Notes under the pieces: generated by a model
Told to the model about the DNA's origin: nothing
The model's database searches: none
The model's input: only the letters and a program-made list of their open reading frames with translations
Assembly: GCA_049670505.1 (NCBI GenBank)
Contig: JBATTK010000185.1
Span: 1 to 13,674 of the forward strand
Origin: JBATTK01 sp049670505
Lineage (GTDB): Bacteria > Bacteroidota > Bacteroidia > Flavobacteriales > Flavobacteriaceae
Direction of reading: 5' to 3'
Length of the DNA stretch: 13,674 nt
Made by a program: the position numbers and the translations under genes
Part shown: positions 1 through 7,338 of the stretch, piece by piece
Layout: each line of letters begins with the position of its first letter
How positions within the stretch are numbered: position 1 is the stretch's first letter

Positions 1-1762
1 ATATATTATTGTATAGGTCCTTATATTTTTCCTTGACGATTTTCCGCCGGAGCTTCATAGTTGGTGTGAGGTGACCATCGTCTATACTCCAAATATCCGG
101 GGTAAGTCTAAATTGTTTAACTTTTTCCCATTTGGCAAACTTTTCATTGGCCAGGTCAACCTCTTCCTGATAGCGCTCTAGAACTCGCTCATTGATGACG
201 ATATCCGAATTTTCACCTAGAGTTATTTGATGCCGCTCCGCCCATTCATATAGAAACTCAAAATTAGGTTGAATTAGTGCCGCAGGCATTTTTTCACCTT
301 CGCCCACGACCATGATCTGTTCTATAAAACGGGATTGTTTAAATCTATTTTCCAACAATTGAGGGGCTACATATTTACCGCCCGAAGTTTTGAACATCTC
401 CTTTTTGCGATCGGTAATCTTTAAGAATCCGTTCGAATCAATTTCTCCGATATCTCCCGTATGGAAATAACCATCCTTGATAACTTCCGCAGTTTTTTCA
501 GAATCCTTATAATAGCCCATCATTACTTGCGGCCCTTTGATGCAGATTTCCCCATCTGCTGCAATTTTAACATCGGTCTCCGCTATGGGTCTTCCCACGG
601 TACCTATCCTAAATCCGTTATCCCGCATATCGTTTACGGATATAACCGGAGATGTTTCCGTAAGTCCATAACCTTCCATCACTCCCATTTCCGCTGCATT
701 AAAAATCCTTGCCAGTCGGGGTTGTAGCGCTGCACTACCAGAGGCAATAAGGTCCAAATTGCCACCTAGTCCGGCCTTCCATTTGCTAAAAATAAGTTTC
801 CGCGCTAGAGCAAGTTTACGCTCGTACCACCAACCATTTTGCCCGTAGGGTTCATATTGTAGCCCTACTTGTACCGCCCAAAAGAACAATCCTTTCTTAA
901 TTCCCGTTAGCTCCGAACCCTTGGCGATAATCTTATCATATACTTTTTCCAATAACCTAGGAACGGCCGTCATTACATGTGGCTCGGCTTCTTTTAGGTT
1001 ATCACTGATTTTTTCGAGCGACTCGGCATAATAAATAGTAACGCCCCTAAATTGGTACAGATAAATGAGCATACGCTCATATACATGGCACAGGGGTAAA
1101 AAACTTAAGGATTTTGTTTCTCCGTCAACAATGGGAAAACGTTTGGAACTGTTTATGGCATTACTGACCAAATTGGAATGGGAGAGCATAACGCCCTTGG
1201 GCCTTCCCGTAGTGCCCGACGTATATATTAAGGTGGCCAAGTCCTCTGGTTTCACCAAATTCTTTAGCTCTTCTACTTCATCTTGGTTGGAAACGTCCTT
1301 CCCTAAATCCAATACTTCGTTCCAACTTTTACAATTTTCAAGGGACTCAAAGGAATATACTTCCTTTAAGCTAGGAACATTTGCTTGGATGGCCGCAACT
1401 TTTTCAAATACTTCTCCACAGGAAACAAAGCAATATTTGGCTTCGGAATGATTCAGGACATATTCATAATCTTCCTGTGAGATAGTAGGGTAAATGGGAA
1501 CATTCTGGGCACCCAATTGTAAAATTCCAATATCCATGATGTTCCATTCCATTCTATTGGTCATGGAAATTACCGCTATCTTATCATTGGGTTCTATACC
1601 CATTCGTAATAGAGCGCGACTAACAGTATTGGCCTTATCAATATATTCCTGAGTAGAAGTAGCCACCCATTCCCCATTATATTTGGTTACAAGGGACGCT
1701 GCAAGGTTGAACTTCTCTAACTGATAATACGGAAAGTCAAAAAGACGGGTTATTTTTTGCAT
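1..1762 (-). CDS. Long-chain fatty acid--CoA ligase (AMP-forming), 3' end cut by window edge
   Basis: Activates fatty acids to acyl-CoA through an acyl-adenylate, for beta-oxidation or lipid synthesis; probably cytoplasmic or loosely membrane-bound. My minus-strand translation from the ATG at 1762 gives 587 codons with no stop before the edge. The protein begins MQKITRLFDFPYYQLEKF. The adenylate-forming signature YTSGTTGRPKGVMLSH starts at about residue 180. Further on come EGYGLTETSPV, the YFHTGDIGEID hinge region and TDRKKEMFKTSGGKYVAPQ with the family's C-terminal lysine region. The last visible residues (LTPTMKLRRK, then KEKYKDLYNNI) match the usual end of FadD15-like synthetases, so only a few residues should be missing. 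The tripartite motif set and length fit long-chain rather than short-chain enzymes; the substrate chain length is inferred. No partner gene is visible downstream. Confidence 0.93.
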   Translation of the reverse strand, partial: MQKITRLFDFPYYQLEKFNLAASLVTKYNGEWVATSTQEYIDKANTVSRALLRMGIEPNDKIAVISMTNRMEWNIMDIGILQLGAQNVPIYPTISQEDYEYVLNHSEAKYCFVSCGEVFEKVAAIQANVPSLKEVYSFESLENCKSWNEVLDLGKDVSNQDEVEELKNLVKPEDLATLIYTSGTTGRPKGVMLSHSNLVSNAINSSKRFPIVDGETKSLSFLPLCHVYERMLIYLYQFRGVTIYYAESLEKISDNLKEAEPHVMTAVPRLLEKVYDKIIAKGSELTGIKKGLFFWAVQVGLQYEPYGQNGWWYERKLALARKLIFSKWKAGLGGNLDLIASGSAALQPRLARIFNAAEMGVMEGYGLTETSPVISVNDMRDNGFRIGTVGRPIAETDVKIAADGEICIKGPQVMMGYYKDSEKTAEVIKDGYFHTGDIGEIDSNGFLKITDRKKEMFKTSGGKYVAPQLLENRFKQSRFIEQIMVVGEGEKMPAALIQPNFEFLYEWAERHQITLGENSDIVINERVLERYQEEVDLANEKFAKWEKVKQFRLTPDIWSIDDGHLTPTMKLRRKIVKEKYKDLYNNI

Positions 1763-2017
1763 ACTTAGTTTCCAATTGGTAATTGCAAAATAAGAAAAGG
1801 GAATGGTATAATAAAATGGAATCTTTAATAAATACGGCAAATTGTTGCTAGGTCATTATTTTAACCATATAAAACGGTTTATAGACAATTGTCCGAAGGA
1901 AAGTAGGGTTTTATTGGTCTCGATCATTAGTTGAACTTGCCTACTGCGAAGTTCACCGCGATTTTCCTTTCGTTTTTAGAAGTAACAAACTTTCAGTTTC
2001 CAGTGTCCGGTTTCTGG
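1763..2017. other. Gene-free leader region of the acyl-CoA ligase
   Basis: AT-rich stretch upstream of the acyl-CoA ligase. I see no convincing coding sequence and no exact TAnnTTTG promoter box facing the gene; the nearest, TTATTTTG on the minus strand close to the ATG, has one mismatch. A perfect 10-bp palindrome, GACAATTGTC, lies at 1884-1893. Short AGTTTCCAGT copies begin at 1995 and lead into the repeat module described next. Confidence 0.5.
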
Positions 2018-2081
2018 TTATCTAGTTTCCAGTTATCCAATGGTAAAGACCTACTGTTTACTGCCACTGGATACTGCTTAC
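2018..2081. repeat. Intergenic repeat module, copy 1
   Basis: Positions 2018-2050 match 2248-2280 at 31 of 33 bases, including a 24-base exact run that contains AGTTTCCAGTTATCCAAT. It is followed by degenerate heptads of form TGnnTAC: TGTTTAC at 2055, a six-base TGCCAC, TGGATAC at 2068 and TGCTTAC at 2075. It does not encode a plausible protein. Similar low-complexity CAGT-rich spacers are, to my recollection, common between genes in Flavobacteriia; that family assignment is not shown by this window. Confidence 0.8.
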
Positions 2082-2089
2082 TTTTTGAC

Positions 2090-2191
2090 CGAAGTGCCTT
2101 CGATACAATCGCTGCGCAATCTCTCAGGCACCCAAAAAATGGTCATTGAGTGATTTTCGTATCGAAAATCGTATCGAAATGACATAACAAG
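2090..2191. repeat. Palindromic intergenic element, copy 1 (large imperfect hairpin)
   Basis: It opens with a small hairpin, CGAAG-TGC-CTTCG (2090-2102). TTCGATAC (2099-2106) pairs perfectly with GTATCGAA at 2159-2166, or alternatively with the same octamer at 2171-2178. Inside, AATCTCTCA (2118-2126) pairs with TGAGTGATT (2147-2155) at 8 of 9 positions. A nested perfect hairpin, GATTTTCG-TAT-CGAAAATC, covers 2152-2170. The right part is bounded by GTCATT (2142) and AATGAC (2178-2183), then ATAACAAG. The string AATGACATAACAAG recurs at 11925-11938, so this is a dispersed element. No transposase is nearby; a MITE- or REP-like nature is inferred. Confidence 0.7.
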
Positions 2192-2247
2192 CCAGCCTAT
2201 CTGAGGTATGAACGGTAATCTTAATGAAAGTTTTTCTCGGCGGGCAT

Positions 2248-2322
2248 TTATCTAGTTTCCAGTTATCCAATAGTAAAGATCCACTACTGCCACTGAATAC
2301 TGACTACTGACTACTAACTACT
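2248..2322. repeat. Intergenic repeat module, copy 2
   Basis: Second copy of the module at 2018-2081, in direct orientation, with the 33-base core at 2248-2280. It is followed by TGCCAC and then four tandem heptads at 2294-2321: TGAATAC, TGACTAC, TGACTAC, TAACTAC. It lies directly downstream of the acetyltransferase gene, just past its stop codon. The heptad count differs from copy 1, as expected for slippage. Confidence 0.8.
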
Positions 2323-2337
2323 CTGTTCGAGCATTTT

Positions 2338-2790
2338 TTATAGATGTAATTTCATTCCTTCATGGGAAGCCATAAAACCTAGTTTTTTATAAAATTTCAA
2401 GGCTTCCGGTCTCTTTTTGTCGGTCGTTAATTGAAGTACATGTGCTTTGCGTTCCCTGGCCCGGGCTATGGCCCATTCAAATAATTGTTGTCCTATTCCC
2501 TTTCCCCTGTAATCCTTATGTATCCGTACCGCCTCTATTTGAGCACGTATACCCCCTTGATACGTGAGATAGGGAATAAAACTTAATTGAAGTGTACCTA
2601 TTATGGTATTCGAACCGCTTTCCATGACCATCAATTCCTGATTTGAATCTATGGTAATACGTTCGAATGCGTCATAGTATTTTTGGGGCAACGGGTCGCT
2701 ATAGTCCTCTCGTAAACTACCCAATTTGTCATCGGCTATAAGGGCTACGATTGCCTGAACGTCATTTTTAGTTGCTGTACGAATGGTCAT
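2338..2790 (-). CDS. GNAT-family N-acetyltransferase
   Basis: Predicted cytoplasmic acyl-CoA-dependent N-acetyltransferase of 150 residues, the usual size for a single GNAT domain. The acetyl-CoA pyrophosphate-binding motif A is clear: EAVRIHKDYRGKGIGQQLFE, with the R/Q-x-x-G-x-G pattern at R95-G100. The C-terminal part has LKFYKKLGF (about 131-139), where the tyrosine is the usual general-acid candidate. The substrate cannot be read from sequence; small-molecule or antibiotic-like acceptors and protein N-termini are all possible. It starts at an ATG 13 bases after the stop of the DinB-like gene and is probably the last gene of the purL transcript. No recognisable hairpin terminator follows; repeat DNA starts at once. 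Confidence 0.9.
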   Translation of the reverse strand: MTIRTATKNDVQAIVALIADDKLGSLREDYSDPLPQKYYDAFERITIDSNQELMVMESGSNTIIGTLQLSFIPYLTYQGGIRAQIEAVRIHKDYRGKGIGQQLFEWAIARARERKAHVLQLTTDKKRPEALKFYKKLGFMASHEGMKLHL

Positions 2791-2803
2791 TCCCCTACTT
2801 ATA

Positions 2804-3466
2804 TTAGGTAATCCTACTCTTTATCCATTTAAACTGTCCGTTGTGATTGGATTCATGTTCACAGACGTGAAACCATTTACAATAATTATTTGTAGGGCCC
2901 CAATACCAATCTTTATCAACAGTCATAAGCCAATCATCATCACGTTTGGCAAATTCCGCAAGCGTATGTTCCCTTACTTCCCCAAGTGTATCTAGATAGA
3001 AATCAAGGGGATTGCCTTTAATCTCTTTTCGAGCATTTTCACCCAGTCCGGAAGCAATATCCCAACGTTCCTTATCTTCCTTGGACCAATCTCCCCAATC
3101 CTTACCTTCGAAAGTATGTATTTGATAAAATCGTTCGGTAGCGGCCAAATGCATGAGCATGGCACCTATAGTATTGGCCTTTTCATCGTGCAAATAATCC
3201 AAATCTTCGATGCCCATACCTTTAACAGGGCCTAAAATCACCATACGCATCCAGTTCATCATGGAAACCAAAGTTCCTATTTGTGGTGTAAATCCATCTT
3301 TAGGGCCTACAATGTTGATATCACTCTCCTGCGTAGTCAAAGAGGGAAACGGTGTGGCAGCGGTCGGAAAGCCAAATAGCGTTCCGCTCCCTAAGGCACC
3401 TATAGTCAACATGGATGATTTTTGTATAAACCCCCTTCTGTTTAGTTGTTCTTTCTGATTTTCCAT
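2804..3466 (-). CDS. DinB-superfamily protein with Tat signal
   Basis: 220-residue protein with a twin-arginine export signal: NRRGFIQKSS (R10-R11, then a hydrophobic stretch to about residue 38), so the folded protein is probably sent to the periplasm, possibly with a bound metal. The remainder looks like the four-helix DinB/YfiT fold: MLMHLAATERFY supplies His106, and H200, H204 and H208 in the segment WFHVCEHESNHNGQF form an HxxxHxxxH pattern. In this superfamily three histidines typically hold a divalent metal; here H106, H204 and H208 are the likely set. Known members include thiol S-transferases such as bacillithiol enzymes, but many are uncharacterised, so I assign no reaction. The gene begins 26 bases after the purL stop and ends 13 bases before the acetyltransferase, suggesting co-transcription. 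Confidence 0.85.
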   Translation of the reverse strand: MENQKEQLNRRGFIQKSSMLTIGALGSGTLFGFPTAATPFPSLTTQESDINIVGPKDGFTPQIGTLVSMMNWMRMVILGPVKGMGIEDLDYLHDEKANTIGAMLMHLAATERFYQIHTFEGKDWGDWSKEDKERWDIASGLGENARKEIKGNPLDFYLDTLGEVREHTLAEFAKRDDDWLMTVDKDWYWGPTNNYCKWFHVCEHESNHNGQFKWIKSRIT

Positions 3467-3492
3467 GATCTTTATTTTGAATGCATCCTAAG

Positions 3493-6400
3493 TTACGACT
3501 TAATTTTCCATGCATTTACCCATTCCCGTGCATTTACAAATGCTTCCAGCCAAGGGGAAACTTCATCCTTTCTACCTTTTGGATAGTGTGCCCAATTCCA
3601 CGGAAAGGTGGATCGTTCTATATGTGGCATGGTCACCAAATGCCTGCCCGTTTTATCGCATAGCATAGCAGTGTTATAATCACTTCCATTGGGATTTGCA
3701 GGATAGCCTTCATACCCATATTTGGCAACGATATCATAGTTATCTTCGGGTAGGGGAAGGCTAAATTTACCTTCTCCATGGGAAATCCATACCCCTAGGG
3801 TACTCCCGGCGAGGGAAGAAAGCATCACGGAATGGTTCTTTTGGATTTTTACCGAGGTGAAATTGCTTTCATGTTTATGGGAGTCGTTGAACGTCATTTT
3901 GGCCAATTGGGAATGATCGGGATTGATCAGGTCCAATTCCAAAAAGAGCTGGCAACCGTTACAGATACCTACGGAAAGGGTATCGGGTCTGGCGAAGAAA
4001 TTCTTTAAGGCAGTATTTGCTTTTCCATTGTATTTGAATGCCCCGGCCCAACCTTTGGCACTTCCCAATACATCGGAATTGGAAAAGCCTCCTACTGCAC
4101 CTATAAATTGAATATCCTCTAAAGTTTCCCTTCCCGAGATGAGGTCGGTCATGTGAACATCTTTGACATCAAAACCTGCCAAGTACATGGCATTGGCCAT
4201 TTCCCGTTCGGAATTACTTCCTTTTTCCCTTAGGATAGCTGCCTTGGGTCTCGATTGCGTTATACCGGACAACTCTCCTGTAAAATGCGAAGGGAAAGTA
4301 TACTGTAAAGGTTGATTTTTGTAGTTCTCAAATCGGTCACTGGCCAGGTTATTGGCCGTTTGTTTTTGATCTAGTAAGTAAGATGTCTTAAACCATGTAT
4401 CGCGCAAGGAAGTAATATTCAGTCCTATTTCTATACCATTATTTGCAATCGTAAGTTCGGATTTTGATACTACGTTTCCGATTTTTACGAAATCGATTTT
4501 AGCATCATTTAAAACCCCCTCCACGGTATGATCCTTGGATTGAAATACGATACCTGCGTTTTCGGCAAATAATAATTTGATCGTATCACTTTCATTCAGA
4601 TTGGTCAGCTTCAATGCTGCCCCTAAATCCGTATCTGCAAAGCAAAGTTCCAACAGGGTCGTGATCAATCCGCCAGAAGCAACATCATGACCTGCAAGGA
4701 GCTGTTCGTCTTTTATCAGTTGCTGTATAGTATTGAATACCTGTTTCACATAGGAAGCATTTGTAACCGTTGGTGCTTCACTGCCTATTGCATTTAAAGT
4801 TTGGGCGAAAGAAGATCCTCCTAATTTGTAGCTATCTTGGGATAAATTAATGTAATAGATATCCCCGCCATCCTTTTGTAGCACTGGTTCAACCACCTTG
4901 GTGATATCATTGCATGGTGCCGCTGCCGAAATGATAACTGTTCCTGGGGCAATTACGTCCCCGTCTTTATATCTTTGTTTCATGGAGAGGGAATCCTTTC
5001 CGGTAGGGACATTAATGCCCAGGGCAATGGAAAAGTCCGATACCGCCTGGACCGCTTCATATAATCGCGCATCTTCACCCTCATTTTTACAGGGCCACAT
5101 CCAATTTGCAGACAGGGAAACAGAGGATAAGCCGTCTTTCAGGGGCGCCCAGATCATATTGGTCAAGGCCTCCGTAATGCTATTTCTGCTTCCCGCCGTG
5201 GAATCTATTAATCCGGAAATAGGGGAGTGGCCAATAGCAGTAGCTATTCCTTCCTTCCCTTTAAAATCCAATGCCATTACCCCACAATTGTTCAGGGGCA
5301 ATTGTAAGGGACCTGCACACTGTTGTTTGGCTACACGTCCGCCCACACAACGATCTACTTTATTGGTGAGCCAGTCCTTACAGGCAACGGCCTCCAATTG
5401 AAGTACCTTATCCAAATAGTCGTGAAAATGCTCCAGGACATAAGAGGCTTTCTTATAACTTCTCGCTACGGTTTTATCCGTCATGATAGTTTTTGGAGAA
5501 CTTCCAAAAATATCGGATAACTCTACATCCATAGGTTTTTCACCCGTGCTTTTGGATTCAAAGGTAAAACGATGGTCACCAGTTACCTTGCCCACTTCGT
5601 ACATGGGGGAACGTTCCCGTTCCGCAATTCGTTCCAATAATTGTATATCATCTTTCCCGATGACCAGTCCCATTCGTTCTTGGGATTCGTTACCTATAAT
5701 TTCCTTGGCGGATAGGGTAGGATCTCCTACCGGGAGGCTGTCCAAATCTATGGCACCGCCAGTATCTTCCACTAGTTCTGAAAGGCAGTTAAGGTGTCCG
5801 CCTGCTCCGTGATCGTGAATGGATACGACGGGATTTACATCATTTTCTACCATACCACGTATAGCATTAGCGGCACGCTTTTGCATTTCAGGATTGGAGC
5901 GTTGTATGGCGTTGAGTTCTATAACAGCGCCAAATTCCCCCGTATCCGCACTTGATACGGCGGCACCTCCCATACCAATTCTATAATTATCGCCTCCCAA
6001 TATCACAATCTTATCATCGATCTTGGGCGTATCCTTAAGTGCATGTTCCGCCTTTCCATAACCGATACCCCCGGCCAGCATGATTACTTTATCGAATCCC
6101 AACCTTCTTGCCGGCTCCTTATGCTCAAAGGTGAGTACCGAACCGGCTATTAAGGGTTGTCCAAACTTGTTCCCAAAGTCCGATGCCCCATTAGAGGCTT
6201 TTATCAAAATATCCATTGGGGTCTGGTATAACCAGTCTCTTTCCTGCATTCCTTTTTCCCAGGGTCTATTGTTTTCCAATCGGGAATAAGAGGTCATGTA
6301 AACTGCGGTACCTGCCAAGGGCAAGGATCCTTTACCCCCGGCCAGTCTATCTCGTATTTCGCCTCCGGAACCCGTAGCTGCACCATTAAAGGGTTCTACG

Positions 6401-7161
6401 GTGGTAGGGAAATTATGGGTCTCGGCCTTTAGGGATATTACGGATTCAAACGCCTTTTCCGTATAATAGTCGGGCTTATCGGCACTTTTGGGAGCAAATT
6501 GTGTCACTTTCGGACCTTTTATAAAGGCAACATTGTCCTTGTAGGCGGATACAATATCATTCGGATTTTCCGCGGAAGTTTTTTTGATGAGCTTAAAAAG
6601 AGATGTAGGCATTTCTTTTCCGTCAATGATAAAGGTACCGTTGAAGATTTTATGCCGACAATGTTCCGAGTTTACCTGACTAAACCCAAATACTTCGGAA
6701 TCTGTCAATTTGCGGTTCATTTTTTTGGCAAGCTGCTCCAGATACCCTACTTCTTCTTCGTTCAATGCCAAGCCTTCCTGCTCATTATAGGAAGCGATAT
6801 CCTCAATTTCCATAATAGGCTCAGGGATGATATCAATGGTAAAAATATCCTGAGATAGGCCATTATATTTTTGAAATAGCATGGGATCAAAACCGCTATA
6901 GTCCTTAGCTACCGCAAGGTATTCCTCAATGCGGATGATTCCGGAGATTCCCATATTTTGGGTAATCTCCGTTGCATTGGTACTCCACGGGCTAACCATT
7001 GCCGCCCTAGGACCAACAAAAAAGGCGTCTAGAGACGCCATGTTTATTTTAGGTCGGTTACCGAACAACCAGGTCAGCTTTGATATATCTTCTATGGAAA
7101 GTTCCCGATCGGTTTGGGTTGCGAAAACTTTAGTGTTTGGACTTCCAAAAAAATGAATCAT
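3493..7161 (-). CDS. purL: Phosphoribosylformylglycinamidine synthase (FGAM synthase, single-chain)
   Basis: Fourth step of de novo purine synthesis: FGAR + glutamine + ATP gives FGAM + glutamate. The 1222-residue chain is the large single-polypeptide form that carries PurS-like, synthetase and glutaminase parts; the E. coli enzyme is about 1295 residues. Visible motifs: SEHCRHKIF at 165-173; ETHNFPT at 247-253 with the catalytic-type His249; GAATGSGGEIRD at 260-271; SIHDHGAGGH in the first AIRS-like half; PTGKDSLSMK in the second half. The C-terminal class-I glutaminase has GICNGCQLF with the nucleophile Cys1067, and PHIERSTFPW with His1180 and Glu1182 completing the triad. The HNFPT form, rather than the HNHPT of proteobacteria, also occurs in eukaryotic PFAS. 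The chain is intact with no frameshift. The ATG at 7161 follows a good -7 promoter box by about 30 bases. Two small genes follow closely. Confidence 0.98.
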   Translation of the reverse strand: MIHFFGSPNTKVFATQTDRELSIEDISKLTWLFGNRPKINMASLDAFFVGPRAAMVSPWSTNATEITQNMGISGIIRIEEYLAVAKDYSGFDPMLFQKYNGLSQDIFTIDIIPEPIMEIEDIASYNEQEGLALNEEEVGYLEQLAKKMNRKLTDSEVFGFSQVNSEHCRHKIFNGTFIIDGKEMPTSLFKLIKKTSAENPNDIVSAYKDNVAFIKGPKVTQFAPKSADKPDYYTEKAFESVISLKAETHNFPTTVEPFNGAATGSGGEIRDRLAGGKGSLPLAGTAVYMTSYSRLENNRPWEKGMQERDWLYQTPMDILIKASNGASDFGNKFGQPLIAGSVLTFEHKEPARRLGFDKVIMLAGGIGYGKAEHALKDTPKIDDKIVILGGDNYRIGMGGAAVSSADTGEFGAVIELNAIQRSNPEMQKRAANAIRGMVENDVNPVVSIHDHGAGGHLNCLSELVEDTGGAIDLDSLPVGDPTLSAKEIIGNESQERMGLVIGKDDIQLLERIAERERSPMYEVGKVTGDHRFTFESKSTGEKPMDVELSDIFGSSPKTIMTDKTVARSYKKASYVLEHFHDYLDKVLQLEAVACKDWLTNKVDRCVGGRVAKQQCAGPLQLPLNNCGVMALDFKGKEGIATAIGHSPISGLIDSTAGSRNSITEALTNMIWAPLKDGLSSVSLSANWMWPCKNEGEDARLYEAVQAVSDFSIALGINVPTGKDSLSMKQRYKDGDVIAPGTVIISAAAPCNDITKVVEPVLQKDGGDIYYINLSQDSYKLGGSSFAQTLNAIGSEAPTVTNASYVKQVFNTIQQLIKDEQLLAGHDVASGGLITTLLELCFADTDLGAALKLTNLNESDTIKLLFAENAGIVFQSKDHTVEGVLNDAKIDFVKIGNVVSKSELTIANNGIEIGLNITSLRDTWFKTSYLLDQKQTANNLASDRFENYKNQPLQYTFPSHFTGELSGITQSRPKAAILREKGSNSEREMANAMYLAGFDVKDVHMTDLISGRETLEDIQFIGAVGGFSNSDVLGSAKGWAGAFKYNGKANTALKNFFARPDTLSVGICNGCQLFLELDLINPDHSQLAKMTFNDSHKHESNFTSVKIQKNHSVMLSSLAGSTLGVWISHGEGKFSLPLPEDNYDIVAKYGYEGYPANPNGSDYNTAMLCDKTGRHLVTMPHIERSTFPWNWAHYPKGRKDEVSPWLEAFVNAREWVNAWKIKS

Positions 7162-7192
7162 GAATATTCCTGCTATTTAATTTAAGAAAGCA

Positions 7193-7200
7193 CAAATTTA
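7193..7200 (-). promoter_or_regulatory. Putative purL promoter -7 element
   Basis: Minus-strand TAAATTTG exactly fits the Bacteroidota -7 consensus TAnnTTTG. It would put transcription start near 7186 and leave a leader of about 25 bases before the purL ATG. No clean TTTG -33 box is seen at the usual 19-21-base spacing, so the assignment rests on the -7 box and its position. Confidence 0.55.
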
Positions 7201-7228
7201 CGTTTTTAAGTGTATTTTTAGAAAAGAA

Positions 7229-7260
7229 AAGTTAACAGTTATGCAATGAATTGTTAACTT
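7229..7260. promoter_or_regulatory. Inverted repeat (candidate operator) between purL and the M20 gene
   Basis: Perfect 9-bp arms AAGTTAACA (7229-7237) and TGTTAACTT (7252-7260), separated by 14 bases. It lies in the 177-base divergent region, upstream of the purL -7 box and about 80 bases ahead of the amidohydrolase ATG. A dimeric regulator site is inferred; no regulator gene is in the window. Confidence 0.4.
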
Positions 7261-7338
7261 CATTCCGGTTTCAGGAAAATAGGCCGCCCAGGAAGTTATA
7301 ACCCATCAAATAGACTATAAAAACCAATACCTTGTTTT

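Noticed and set aside
1065..1451. Plus-strand open frame of 128 codons inside the acyl-CoA ligase gene
   Set aside because: It lies opposite clear catalytic motifs (SGTTG region) of a well-supported gene and its product has no family features.
1931..2149. Plus-strand open frame of 72 codons between the acyl-CoA ligase and acetyltransferase genes
   Set aside because: It is made of the repeat module and the palindromic element, so its reading frame is incidental.
2018..2322. Possible CRISPR-like array
   Set aside because: Only two copies of the core, no spacers of even length, and the tandem part is a 7-base degenerate repeat; no cas genes nearby.
4898..5401. Plus-strand open frame of 167 codons inside purL
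   Set aside because: Antisense shadow of a conserved gene; the translation has no recognisable domain and no promoter is evident.
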